A DNA stretch of 64,000 bases. Origin: Candolleomyces eurysporus. Lineage: Eukaryota; Basidiomycota; Agaricomycetes; Agaricales; Psathyrellaceae. This document shows positions 1 through 11,820 of this stretch, one piece after another. Under the pieces are notes generated by a model. It had not been told where the DNA came from and did not search any database. It saw only the letters and a program-made list of their open reading frames with translations. The number at the start of each line of letters is the position of its first letter. The stretch's first letter is position 1. The stretch is from assembly GCA_027579435.1 (NCBI GenBank), contig JANBPK010000721.1:44077-108076 (forward strand). Direction: 5' to 3'. Made by a program: the position numbers and the translations under genes.

Positions 1-909
1 ANCNCANATATTGGCTTCGCCTCCTCCGGGAATCACCCAGTCTACTGCTCCTCCAATTGACCTATACCTCGATGAAAGATGAGNTTCAATATATNNCAGA
101 AGGACCCAAAGAAACCGTTACATCCTTGCGTTCATCCAACCCATATTGCCTGCTTCTCCGACAGAAATCTACTGGTCTTTGCCGGCCTTTTCCCGTATCT
201 TCCCCAAGCATCTACTGCTCTTCNNACTGAGCTNNGCGCCCCCGAGAAAAGACAATNNANNNNGGATNNNTNATATGTACAGGTAATGTNGCCACAGGNA
301 AGTCGCTTGTCGCGCCGCCTCATCTTCCTTGTTTTCATCTTCCTACGTTGGTTTGNTGCNCCCAGAAAACCTGCAATGACCTTCATATGTCACCCACAAA
401 CGCTACGACGTTACCAAGTGGATTATGTAGGAGAATGGCATATNATCATAGAGGCTGTCAACACCTTGCTTTCACTCAATTCAAACAGGAACCTCANAAT
501 AACGTACCGCAGAAGCCTCGTTGCCCAAAGACAANACGATTCAAATCATCCACAATGGCTTCCGTAAAAGCCGAGAACAAGGATCTTACGAAATCCTGGG
601 CCAATATTGGGCGTCTAGGGAGATTTATCGGGGGATGGCGCCCGCACGCTCNAAATTCCTTGAACCCTGGACTGTGACGACTCCGAGTGGGCGCTAACAC
701 CTCTTTCTTTTCTTCTCTCAACGCCAGCTCGACCAATACCCCTTTTNACGACTTTTACGACCCCAGCGCCCAAGATTTNGCTGAAATCCCTGCCATTTGC
801 TGGANCAGATTCCAGGATTTCGANACNGAGACCGTGTTGAATTGGTGGGTCCGTTTAGTGCTCTTCGTGCAAACAGAACAGTCCTCAATAGGTGGCCGCT
901 GTAGACGCT
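1..909. other. Poor-quality left edge, no confident gene
   Basis: This stretch is rich in N's. Short open frames exist on both strands, but none shows a recognisable domain or convincing splice structure. A possible short start at about 557 (plus) gives a basic peptide of about 40 residues that ends at a stop. It may hold the end of a neighbouring gene, but I cannot support one. Confidence 0.4.
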
Positions 910-3900
910 ATGGACGACGCTCGAAGTAGCTATTCTGAAGGCCCCATAACGATATNTATACAACCTCCCTCAGCCTTCTCTCCTGTGGATAGCGAACGTC
1001 CGACGCCACTATCTCCATTTCCTCCACAAGATTATAATGAGGANACACGGCGTCACTCGATGCCACAGGCCTCCTCAAGTCGCCACACCGGTGTAGCCCA
1101 AGACCAGTTCACNGCTGCACCTATCCTCGAAAATGGGGGAGCTTCGTCGTCCAGCAGCGCACGCCAAATGCCAAATGAGGAGCCTATCATACCGCGTTCC
1201 GAGAATGACTGGGTCACCCCAAGTTTGTCCCGTTACCTTCGGACCTCACGAGTACCCAGCTAATTCAGAACATAGATAACGTCTATAGCCCAGTTCCCCG
1301 CTTCACCGCAATCGACCCATTTGCTCACAAGAAGCATCGGCTCTCATGGTCAAGCATTCTTTCCGTCAAAGATGGAGGAAGAAAACGCCAGGACAACAGC
1401 GCTCCGGATGCATGGACGTCGCCGCTCCCACACGCTGATTCGGATGATCAGCCTCCAGAGTTCTATGAGGAAGATCGCCCAAGTCGCGAAGCTTTACCTT
1501 TCCCTGAACAGGCACCTCCCCATCGTCACCGCCATTCCACCCAGACTCCTCTTCCTACGTCCTTCCCCTTTTCTGAATCTGAGATCTATTCTCCGTACGA
1601 CTCGGACCAGGACTCTGTATCGTCTCATAGGTCGTATTATAGCTTCGACGAAGGGAAGGGTCGCAAATCACCACATCAGCCAACCCAACCGAACCCAATC
1701 CCAACTTTACGATTCGGCCATCAACCGACCAGCACGACAATAGGTTCTGTGCCTCCCTTGGAGCGGCCGCGGGAAAGTACATCAATTCTGGATCTACTTG
1801 CCAAGTCCTTTCCTGCTCGAGCGTATCTCTATTTTCTACTGGGATTACCGGGCTTGTATTTCAGCCGCGTTGCCACCATCTTTGAAGATGCCAACCTTAG
1901 TATTGAGAAGATGAAGCTTATGATCTTGAATACCGAAGGCGCCAAGACCCACCCGGACTTGTTTGCCTTCCGAGAGCGTGACCCTGCGTACAAGCGTCTA
2001 ACCAAATCTTGGAAGCACTTTATCGACACCGTCATTAGGGAGTGGAAGACTTTGAATCTGATATCAGTTCTGCTTCTTTCGTGAGTTTCTCTTGCCCCTG
2101 ATACTTAGTTTGTCTACTTACACCTGATACTAGCGCCATCGTTGCTATTCTTCAGATCGAGGAGGCCTTCTTGGACCCTATTGTTCATTACTCAGCCTTG
2201 TATTCATTGATTTGCGCTCTGTTGAGCTTGCTCTTTGGATGCATGTACATTCTACGGTTCAACACAATGCGCTTGCCCCACAAAGCGATTCAATGGGCTC
2301 AAGTAGGTTGTCTTTTGTCTGTTTCCAACGCCTGCTGACCCTTCTGGCTTTTGAACAGGAAACACAAAAAGAGAACGCCAATCGCTTCTGGAATGTCTGG
2401 ATTCTTCTGGCAATCCCTTCAGTATGGCTCGTTTGGTTGGTCAAAATTTCCCCTCCCAAAATCGATTCGTCTGCTGAACGACAGTCTGACATAGGTCCCT
2501 CGTCTTCTACATCGTGTGCATCATGGCGTTTGTCTGGCGCGTTGAGACTCAGAATCCGCCTCTCCAGTTCTCTAACCGCGTTATCTTGGCAATTCGCATC
2601 GGAATCAGCGTAGCGCTCGGGGTAGGCCTCATCTACGGAATCGTTGTCCTGCGCACCTTTATCAACTTTGGCTCGCCCATGGACGCTCGATTTCGGGATC
2701 AGGTTAACCGTTGGGTCGAACAGAAGGCCTCTAAAAAACGAACCCCAAGCATGTACAATGTTGGAGTTGGCGCTGATAGGAACCCAAGGCCCAGAGAAGC
2801 CCCAGCACCAGACCAGGCTTCCACCCGCAATGGGGTTCTCCCCGGTCGCCCCAATGTCGCTTTCCAACCACAATGGTCGCAATCCCATCCCAACTCCCAG
2901 TTCTACACCCATCCCAACCCGTATAGCAGGAGGTCCAGTATGGCTTCGTTTAATGTCGTCCAACCCGCTGGATACGTTTCCCCGTACCCCCTCCCTCCCC
3001 CTCCCCCCACCTATCCTCCTCAGGTTCAAATTCAACTTGAAGACGGGCCTGAAAGTCAAAGCCCTCATGTGCGGTTCAGNTCGGTGACGGAAAGCGATAT
3101 GATGCCTCCTCCAGAAGTCAAGCCAAATGNTAGTCGTCGTCAGAGAACCCCCGAGCCTGCACCCAGAACTCCGGTTTCGCGTCCGTCTCGACGACAGTTG
3201 ATACCGTCGACTGCGTCAGGACGGCGCCGACCTCAGGAGTTGTTGTTGAGTCCTCAGGGACAGGATGGTCTTCCTCCTCCTCCTGCTGGTCCCGCATCTG
3301 GTAACGGAACCAGTGCCCGACGGGCGCCTGCAGACCAAACTNGGGGCGGCAGTATCGGAGCCGGTGACCCCAACATCGGCAGCATCGTCAGGCAGACCTC
3401 CTTCTGAAAGGCTACGGATTCCGGTGACTATTACAGAGGATTCGGAGTCTACAGAGCGGGTGTCCGAGTTGCCTATCCCGGGACTACGGCAGCACTCGTC
3501 TTCCCCATCACCGTCGTCTTCTCCGGCTTCTCCCTCTGAATCTGTTATCTCGTTCAACCTGGAGACTGGGGACCCCTCAAATTGTCTCTTGAACCAAGCA
3601 CCGTTCCCTGTTTTCTATGGAGAGTTGGAGTATCCGACGGCGGAACATCTGTTCCAGGCTATGCGGTTTATCGAGCAGTACCCGCATCTTGCTGAACAGA
3701 TCAGGACGAAAGATGATTTTCGGGATTTGAGGCCGTTCGTGGATGCNTATNCGAAGCAATTCGGAAGAACAGATTGGGAGGAGGTCAAGTTGGGCAAGTT
3801 GGAAGAGGTGATGATGTTGAAATTTCGGCAGCGCCTTGAATTGAAGCATTTCTTGTTGGCGACTGGGACGAGGCTGCTTGTTTACTCGGATGAAGGGGAC

Positions 3901-4047
3901 GGAATNTTGGGGAGTGGGGAGTATAGGAATGGGANGAATGAGTTCGGGAAGGCGTTGATGAGGGTTAGGGAGAGGTTGAGGCAAGAGCCTCTCTTCGATG
4001 GGCAGGACTTGGGCTCTCGTCCTGCGCGGGAGGTGCCAAATAGCTGA
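910..4047 (+). CDS. Multi-pass membrane protein with C-terminal NADAR (YbiA-like) domain
   Basis: The predicted protein has roughly 990 residues. The N-terminal ~280 residues are Ser/Pro-rich and probably disordered. About four or five hydrophobic segments follow, encoded between about 1800 and 2680, then a long Pro/Ser/Arg-rich linker (2700-3550). The C-terminal ~150 residues (about 3550-3990) match the NADAR fold: FYGELEYPTAEHLFQAMRF, then a K/R-rich helix and an NxFGKALMRVRERL end. NADAR enzymes (bacterial YbiA, also called DUF1768) hydrolyse N-glycosidic bonds in riboflavin precursors or ADP-ribosylated substrates. Introns are read at 2081-2133, 2303-2358 and 2436-2494. The frame jumps twice: at a C4 run near 1217 (one base seems missing) and at the N at 3342 (dropping it restores the frame). 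The start is the ATG at 910, which opens the frame. The domain call is firm; the role of the membrane part is unknown. Confidence 0.72.
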
Positions 4048-4480
4048 TGCTGAGCGCCTCGGATTCTTGATGGACCAAAATGCTTTACTGTGTATGTACA
4101 TCGTCTTTGTGTGGAATATGTGTCTCGAGAGATGGACTCGTCTGGTGTATCTCAGGTACTTTAGATCTGATACTAGGCTGAGGCTGGCACAAGACCTCGA
4201 TTATGTAGGTTGTAGCTACCCCGCTGGTGAAAAATTATCCGTGTATNTTGTGCACGCAACTAGTCAACTTANCCTCTTTGTTCGAATGGTACATTCAAAC
4301 TTGAATAGTAACCATTGCGACAACGGCGCTTGTGACATTGATCAATCAAGTATGAACGCGGTGCGTGGGAGGCGTGGCGGTACCGTTATAAGGCCTGGTG
4401 CACGGCGCGTGTCNACTAATTTGACTCGAACCCCCATCCTCCTCCTTTTTCCCCAACCATTTTCCCCATCGACGACGACC
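4048..4480. other. Intergenic, NADAR gene to cullin
   Basis: About 430 bases with no supported gene. The segment before the cullin ATG is pyrimidine-rich (about 4435-4470), which fits a fungal core promoter or 5' UTR. A tRNA-like 'GACTCGAACCCC' string near 4423 has no pairing T-stem. Confidence 0.4.
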
Positions 4481-7231
4481 ATGGCCTCTTCCTCGTCCAC
4501 GACGGACATCGACTTCGCGAATATGCCGCCTCGGACGGCTGATCTTGAGGAGACATGGGCATACCTCAGCAGAGGTGTCGAGCATATCATGACCAATTTT
4601 GAGCTCGGTCTCTCCTTCAAAGGTTACACGAGTCTGTATTCNACAGTNTACAACTATTGCACNTCGACGAAGATGCANGGAAAGTTGGATGGCAACCGAA
4701 GTACGTGCTTTTCNNCNNACGAACCTGAGGGTGCCGCTCATGCTCATTGTGCCACTGTAGCGGGCGCCAACCTTGTCGGATCTGACCTTTACAACAAGCT
4801 GAGCTTGTACTTCATCTCNCATTTCAAGGGCATGATTGAGGTATGATTTCCGTTGTGGCCTGAGGTACTGAATGGCTGACACAGCCTCTTTTCAGAAAGC
4901 AAATTCCCTCGAAGACATCGACCTGCTGCGGTACTACGCTGANGAATGGTCACGATATACACGAGGCGCAAACTACCTCAATCGCCTATTCACATACCTC
5001 AATCGGTATTGGGTAAAACGAGAGCGCGACGAGGGCAAGAAGGGCGTGTATCAGGTGTACACAGTAAGTAGCGCTCGCCATCGAAGAGCTGTGCTCATCA
5101 CGACATCCTCTTATTTNTCAGCTGGCATTGGCGCAGTGGAAGATCCACTTCTTCATGCACATCCAGAAGGACAACGCGAAGCTTTCCAATGCCGTCTTGA
5201 AAATGATCACTCAACAAAGAAACGGAGAGGTCGTCGATCAAGGCCTGATCAAGAAAGTCGTTGACTCCTTCGTATCCCTCGGTCTGGATAACGCAGACCC
5301 CAACAAAGAATGCCTTGATATTTACAAGGAACAATTCGAAGCCGCTTTCCTTTCTGCCACTGAGTTGTACTACAAGACGGAGTCGGAGGCATTCCTTGCC
5401 GCCCACTCTGTCTCGGATTACCTCAAGAAGGCAGAGGATCGTCTACGGGAGGAGGAGAACCGCGTTGAGCGATATCTGCATAACAAGACTCGCAAGGAGC
5501 TCGTCAGCAAATGCGAGCACGTCTTGATTCGCGAGCACGCAGAGTTGATGTGGGACAGCTTCCAGAGCCTGCTTGATTTCGATAAGGATGAAGATTTGCA
5601 GAGGATGTACGCGTTACTTTCACGGATACCCGAGGGTCTCGAGCCTCTACGAAAGAGATTCGAGGGACATGTGAAGGCTGCTGGTCTCGCGTCCATCGAA
5701 AAGCTCGTTGGTGCGGATGGCGTCAATGTCGACTCTGAGGCCAAGGCCTATGTTGATGCGCTGCTGGAGGTTCATCGCAAGAACTCAGAGACTGTGAGCA
5801 GGAGTTTCAAGAGCGAAGCAGGCTTTGCCGCTGCCCTTGACAAGGCTTGCCGAGAGTTCGTCAACAGGAACGCTGCTACTGGAACCTCTTCCACCAAATC
5901 ACCCGAGCTCATCGCCAAGCACGCCGATATGTTGCTGAGGAAGAGCAACAAGATGGCCGAAGAGGAGGATTTGGAGACCGCTTTGAACCGAGTGGTACGT
6001 GCTTTCATCGATCGCTGTCTCGGACGTGGCGGCTGACTGATTGTTGTTGTAGATGATTCTGTTCAAGTACTTGGAAGATAAGGATGTGTTCCAGACGTTC
6101 TACACCACCAAGCTGTCCAAACGTCTCATTCACGGCGTCTCGGCGTCAGACGAGGCGGAAGCCAGCATGATCTCCAAGCTCAAGGAAGCTTGCGGCTTCG
6201 AGTACACGAACAAGCTTCAGCGAATGTTCACTGGTACGTTTCCGGTTGATTTGACCAATGGATACGGGACTGATAGCATCGATAGATATGAGCTTGAGTA
6301 AGGATCTCACAGATTCATTCAAGGAGCGTATGGCCCAGACCCATGCGGACGACAACGACATCACCTTCAGCGTCATGGTCCTCGGAACCAACTTCTGGCC
6401 TCTCAACCCCCCTACACACGACTTTGTCATTCCTCAAGAGATCGTCCCCACATACGACAGATTCCAACGCTTCTATCAAATGAAGCACTCAGGTCGTAAA
6501 CTCACCTGGCTATGGAACTATTCCAAGAACGAGCTCCGAACAAATTACACCAACCAGAAGTACATCCTCATGACTAGTTCTTACCAGATGGCTGTGCTAT
6601 TGCAGTACAACAAGAACGACACGATGTCGTTGGATGAGCTAATTACGGCGACAGCAGTTTCCAAGGAAATTCTCACTCAGGTGTTGGCTGTGCTCGTCAA
6701 GGCAAAGGTGTTAGTCAACGAAGAGTCCGAGCAGTACGATCTTAACCCAGGTATGTCTTTGACTCGATTCATAGTATTTTAATGCTGAATGACTCTTTTT
6801 CAGGCTTCAAGTCGAAGAAGATCCGTGTTAATCTGAACCAGCCTATCAAGGCCGAGGTTAAGGCCGAGTCGTCGGACGTGCTCAAGGCTGTTGACGAAGA
6901 TCGCAAATACGTTATCCAAGCTACCATCGTCCGGTATGTTTCGCATCTTTGCTCTTATGCGATTGGCTCATTGTTTTTCAGTATCATGAAGGCGAGGAAG
7001 ACTATGAAGAACCAGGCCTTGATCCAGGAAGTTATCTCTCAGATCTCGCAGCGCTTTGCCCCGAAGATCCCGGACATCAAGAAGGTGAGTCTCGGTGACA
7101 TGTATTTGGTGACATTTCGGTAGGCTTTGATACTGAAATCGGTTCTTCTTTAGGCAATCGAGACATTGCTCGAAAAGGAGTACATTGAACGTGTGGAAGG
7201 GTCCAAGGATACATTCGCCTACGTTGCTTAA
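4481..7231 (+). CDS. cul1: Cullin-1 type scaffold of SCF ubiquitin ligase
   Basis: Once spliced this is a full-length cullin of roughly 760 residues in about nine exons. The N-terminal repeats (e.g. [19 protein letters not shown]) bind the Skp1/F-box side. The cullin-homology domain includes [20 protein letters not shown] and the [10 protein letters not shown] segment. The C-terminal winged helix carries the neddylation motif [17 protein letters not shown] with the acceptor Lys, and the protein ends with the family-typical YIERVEG...FAYVA. Cullin-1 holds Skp1-F-box adaptors at one end and Rbx1-E2 at the other. Introns are near 4698-4763, 4841-4895, 5064-5121, 5995-6052, 6231-6285, 6751-6803, 6934-6981 and 7084-7153. 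The ATG at 4481 lies in an ACC-ATG-GCC context. A decayed copy of the last exon is at 10600. Confidence 0.93.
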
Positions 7232-7870
7232 AATGTCTGGTTTCCGTTAATCTTCACTTTTCTTTCTTCTGGCTCTTTCTCCTTGCATGCTCGGTCCCTC
7301 TCTGTCGCATCCCATCTACATCATCACGTCGATAATTTTTCCACTCACTGTAAATATACCATCTCCCCGTAGAAATCGAATTCATTCTTCGAAGTGTAAT
7401 AACGAAGTGTAATAATGAAGTGAAAATAGCCTGACTTAAGCGCTAAGTCCTTGGTTGCAGTGCTCTGAATCATATTAATGGTTCCTGAGTTCGCTTAAAT
7501 GCCCTCTTTTCCGACGTAATGAGTCGACTGCGATCACCGCCCAGCCGTCTACTAGTCCGGGTCAGCCACTTTCCTTCGATACTTACACGCTCTCTCTCCT
7601 TAACACTTCTCTTTTAGGTATCATTTCGGTTAAATTTAGGCAACATAGTGAGTCCTCGGTATTGGTGTCGCATTGTTCGAAATTCCGGAGCTTAACACCT
7701 TTGCCCACAGAATTGTGTGCGTCAGGGACTGCCTCGAGGGTGATGTAACTTGAGCGCCCATGAGATAATCGGGACCGTAGGGATAGGAAGTCGCCTCGAG
7801 GAAGCAGTGCATTACATCGGATAAAAGGCAGCTCGAGGAGGATGCGAGTTCGCCTTCATAACATATCGGT
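7232..7870. other. Cullin 3' UTR and ABC gene promoter
   Basis: No gene is seen. The first part is cullin 3' UTR. This whole stretch is the left member of a tandem repeat whose right member spans about 10680-11820, so the cullin terminator and the ABC promoter were copied together. Confidence 0.55.
7821..7828 (+). promoter_or_regulatory. TATA-like box of ABC copy 1
   Basis: ATAAAAGG lies about 45 bases before the ATG at 7871. The duplicate gene has TATATAAGG at the equivalent place, which supports a TATA role. Confidence 0.5.
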
Positions 7871-10439
7871 ATGACCGTAGCAAGCGAGAAGAAAGATGGC
7901 CCATCCGAACCCAACAAGTTCGATGATGTGGTTATCGAGAGCCACCAGCTTGGCGTTTGGCGACTTCTTTTGGCTTCGAACAAGAGAATGGGGCCCTGCC
8001 GGTACTACGAGGAGTTCCAAACGTCCATGCCCTACATGATTCGGCTGTTCTCGGACGTCTATACAACTGCACCTAGGCTTTTTGTACCCTTCGTCCTCTT
8101 CCGTATCTGGGGGGGCTTCGAGGAGGCGTTGTTTATGCACATGACCACTAGGATTCTGCGTACGGTTCGTGTTTTTGTCTGTAGCGAATCTTGCTTTGTG
8201 CTGACGTTCATACTATAAATATGTTGGTGCAGATTGAATCTGGTCTCATTCGAGGGCAACCTTTTGTCCAGGAAGTTCTATGGGCACTCGGTCTGCGTGT
8301 GCTCTGCGCGGCGTTGATCGCCTACATGGGCTGGGTGAGGTGGGTTGTCTTCGCACCTGACTGTCCTGGGTGTCTCCGACTCTAATGTTACATTCCCGCC
8401 GTTTAGCGATAAGTTGCTGAAACGACTTCGAAATCAAATTACGTCTCACTTCGACCTATACCTAATGCAAGCTCGCCTGCGGATGGACATCCCAGCATCA
8501 CTGAGTGCGTCCGATTCTCTGGTGGACTCGTCTCCCAGAAACTGATGTACGTTTCCTTTTAGATGCGGAAAATAAGATTGAAATTTCCGGCGATGATGCC
8601 TGGGGTGCCTTCGAGGACATTCTAGAGTACTGCACCAGTGTCATCGAGTTACTCAGTCAGATCTTCGTCATCTACGGTCAAGCTCGTCTCACCGGTGGCT
8701 TGGGCTTCGTGCTCGTTTGTCTCGTGAGCCCCCTCTACTATGAGCTTACAAGTCGACGTCTCTGGCAAAAAGGCACGTCCTCACTGATTTCTATTTTTCC
8801 TTGCATTGACCCAATGTGGTACAGTTTGCTACGCCTACGTGAATAACGATGCTTACCTTCGCATTGAAGCGTTGAAAAGCCTTGCAAGCGGAACGTTCCG
8901 GGAAGACATACTGGGCAATGATTTGGGGGCTTGGATTATGGAACGTGCGTAGAATAAATCAATCATCATCGAGTGTCATACAGTTCGGCTAACTCTTTCG
9001 TAGAGTACAAAGTTGCACGGGAGAAAATTGGTGATGCCTCCGACGAACATCCATTTACCCAGTTCGGAACGGGCGAGGGGCTCAATGCTCCTCTGAAACG
9101 AATTATGGGGACGGTTTTGGCAGACCTACCGATGGTGAGTGACGTGCAGAACTTCACATCCAATTCTCATCAACTTGTTCAGGCATATTGTGGTTTCAAT
9201 GCTGCATTCTTCCCCTCTCGCTTCTCTCTCGCCAGCATCGCGATTATGCAATCATTATCTTCTAACTTGAGAACTTCTCTCGAGATTCTTCTTTATCGAG
9301 GCGAAAGATTTAGGAAAAGCCTTGATTCAATTAAGAAGGTGTATTCTGTTTCAACGATTCAGAACAAAGTCGATGGAGGCCAAACGCCCTATCCTCCGTC
9401 GGAAAAGACGGCGAGCGAAGGGATGGCCTTCGAGCTGAGGTACACAGACTCGCATGATCCATCTTAATCCCATCTGACTGTCACTACCAGAAACCTTTCA
9501 TTCTCGTACCCTGGAAGCAAGAAGACCACCGGTGCTCTGGATAGTATCAACCTCAAAATACCAGGTGGCTCCGTCGTCGTCCTCGTAGGCAGTAACGGTA
9601 GTGGGAAATCCACTATTGTTCGCATACTCTCGCGACTCTTTGCGCCCACTTCGGGAGACTTCCTTATCGACGGTCGTCCAGCAGAGGATTACGATCTCGT
9701 CGACCTTCGTCGGGCTTCGACGCTCCTCAGCCAAGATAACAGCATCTACCCTTTATCGTTCGCTGAAAATATCGGTCTGGGATGCTTAGATTTGGCAGGT
9801 GACATGGAGATGATCGAGAAGGCCGCCGAGCAAGGGGGTGCTGCGGGGTTCATTTCGAAACTCGACACGGCCTACAGCACAGTTTTGAACCCTGGATGCG
9901 GGATAGTTTCGATGAACCTTCAGGGCAACGCGGATCATCCACTTCAGAAGGAGGTGGATAAACTGCCAAAGGAGACAAAGATATCCGGAGGGGAAACCCA
10001 GCGCTTGGTCGCGTGAGTCTCACCTATTTTATCAGTGCGTTCACTGAACTGACGGCCGAGAAATGAAATAGGGCACGGTCGTTCATGCGCTTGAGCTCTG
10101 GGAAAGTCAAGTTCATCGCAGTCGATGAGCCTAGCTCCGCACTCGACGCGGAAGGCGAACTTCAACTGTTCAACCGACTATTAGAAGCTCGAGAGGGCAA
10201 AACCATGGTGTTTGTCACTCATCGGTTTGGTCACCTCACGAAGTATGCCGATATGATTATGTGAGTGGCTTTTCCACCTGGTCATGCGCAACGGTCCTAA
10301 CGCTTTGTATAGTTGTATGAAAGACGGGAAGATTGAAGAAACAGGAAGCCACGATGAGTTGATGAAGAAAGAGGGCGAATATGCCAAGCTGTATAACATC
10401 CAGGCCAATGCTTTTACAGAGGCCGGAAAACGTCCATAG
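7871..10439 (+). CDS. ABC-type half transporter-like ATPase, tandem copy 1
   Basis: This is a roughly 640-residue protein in about nine short-intron exons. The N-terminal half has three weakly hydrophobic stretches (about 8070-8130, 8265-8335, 8640-8745), looking like a reduced exporter membrane domain. The C-terminal half is a complete ABC nucleotide-binding domain: A-loop tyrosine in NLSFSYPGS, Walker A GSNGSGKST, Q-loop LLSQDNSIYPLSF, signature ISGGETQRL, Walker B KFIAVDEPSSALD, and H-loop VTHR. The signature departs from LSGGQ (Gln to Glu), which is tolerated in some ABC proteins. The substrate is unknown; the layout resembles MDR/HMT-type half transporters that dimerise. The gene lies 0.64 kb downstream of the cullin and was duplicated with part of it. 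The start is the first ATG after a TATA-like box. Confidence 0.82.
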
Positions 10440-10582
10440 ACATGTTGATGTACTCAGCTTTAATTTTGGACTGTAGCGTCTTGCAATACTTTATTTTTCT
10501 GGGCACCGAGGCCTGGTTAGATTTCGCATCTGTTGGAAATTTCTTTCGCAAGAATAGAATATGGATATTTCGGCGAGCTTTC

Positions 10583-10767
10583 ATTGGTTCTTCTTTTAGT
10601 CCATCGAGACGCTGCTAAAGGAGCGCACCGAACGTGTGGAAAGGTCCAAGGATACATTCGCCGATGTTGCTCGAAATGTGTGTGTTCTGTGAGTGTTCCC
10701 TTTTCCTTGCATGCTCTCTCTCTCTCTGTGTGTGTGTGTCGCACCCCATCTCAATAATCACGTTGAT
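10583..10767 (+). pseudogene. Cullin last-exon and 3' UTR fragment
   Basis: The segment repeats the end of the last cullin intron (TGGTTCTTCTTTTAG), the whole last exon with several substitutions, and the start of the 3' UTR. The original is at 7140-7330. In the fragment the terminal stop codon is lost (Ala-Ter has become Ala-Arg), and no upstream cullin exons are present. It marks the left breakpoint of the ABC-gene tandem duplication. Confidence 0.88.
10714..10739 (+). repeat. (CT)n-(GT)n microsatellite
   Basis: A run of CT dinucleotides passes directly into GT dinucleotides. The equivalent place in the cullin 3' UTR (about 7290) has only a short CT tract, so the repeat expanded after duplication. 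Confidence 0.85.
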
Positions 10768-10768
10768 A

Positions 10769-11286
10769 CATAACCCTCAAAGCCGGCTTCGCCGCAACGC
10801 CCGCTACTCGGGTCGCCAACACTAGAGCTCACTCTTTGGATAAGTTGTACCTTGTAAAATCGGAATGAAGATCTTATCACTACTTTATATGCTCTTCCCT
10901 GCTGTTCCTGAGACTCTCTTAATGCTTCGTAGCTGCGCTCGCGCTCGGGAGAGGGGAGCCTGAGGACGGATGACCAAATGGCGGTTGGGAACACTGGTCT
11001 TTTTTCCTAAAAGGCACCTACAAGCACCCACAAGTTGTACCTTGTTTACTCGTCAGAATAAAATCCAACCAGGATTCGCGATCTGCGATGTGAGCTGTGA
11101 GAGATCTACATACAATTGCTGACCCGCAGCAGGGACATGCACTCGCACACGAGTGAACGCAAGTAGTCGAGAAAATACCAAATGAGAGGGCAAATATAGC
11201 GTGAGAGGTAAATGCCATACACTGACGTCTTTCTTACATAATCTAGCAANGGGGGGTACTAAAGACCCGCTACTAGAGTAGCGGGC
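10769..11286. mobile_element. About 0.5 kb insertion ending in a perfect hairpin
   Basis: Aligning the duplicated cullin 3' UTR with the original shows about 518 extra bases here, between GTTGATA and ATTTTCC. The right end carries a perfect hairpin, CCCGCTACT-AG-AGTAGCGGG (11266-11285). Near the left end, GCCCGCTACTC (10799-10809) is the exact inverse complement of 11276-11286. The word AAGTTGTACCTTGT occurs twice inside (about 10841 and 11033). There is no coding capacity. A non-autonomous inserted element is the simplest reading, but no clear target-site duplication was found and the class is unknown. Confidence 0.5.
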
Positions 11287-11765
11287 ATTTTCCATTCACC
11301 GCAAATATGCTATCTTCCTGGAGAAATCAAATTTATTTTTCTAGTGTGAGTATGAAGAACTCGAACCCTAACCTGATTCTAAACCATGTTGCAGGTCCTG
11401 AGTTCGCTTGAATGGCTCGAGCTCCCGACGTCATGAGTCAACGTTCAACTGCGATCAGCGCCCAACCGTTTAGTTCGGTCAGTCAGCCACTCTCCTCGGA
11501 AACTTACATGTGCTCTCTCATAAATTGCTCTTAATACTTCCCTTAATTAGGTATCTTTTCGGTTATTTTTGGGTTACATAGTAAGTGCTCGGTGTTAGTG
11601 CCGCACTGGTTCAAATTCCGGAACTTAACACCTTTGCTTTTTGTCCACAGAATTATGTACGCCAGGGACCGCCCCGAGGGTCCAGGTGATGTGAATTGAA
11701 CTCCGTGCGATAAATCGGGACCCTAAGAGACAGCAGTGGCCTCGAGGAAGCAGTGCATTACGTCG

Positions 11766-11774
11766 TATATAAGG
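11766..11774 (+). promoter_or_regulatory. TATA box of ABC copy 2
   Basis: TATATAAGG lies about 50 bases before the ATG at 11821, at the position of the ATAAAAGG box of copy 1. Confidence 0.55.
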
Positions 11775-11820
11775 CAGCCTGAGGAGGACGCGAGTTCACC
11801 CTCATATCGAACATACTCAT

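Noticed and set aside
1321..1743. Arg-rich plus-strand frame
   Set aside because: It is a shadow of the coding frame one base away, which reads into the membrane protein exon.
2259..3068. 269-codon minus-strand frame
   Set aside because: It lies antisense to the NADAR gene and shows no domain; its composition mirrors the Pro/Ser-rich linker.
4340..4440. tRNA-like string GACTCGAACCCC on the minus strand
   Set aside because: The T-stem does not pair, and no A box or cloverleaf can be drawn.
10769..11286. Helitron
   Set aside because: A hairpin is near one end, but the TC start and CTRR end are missing.
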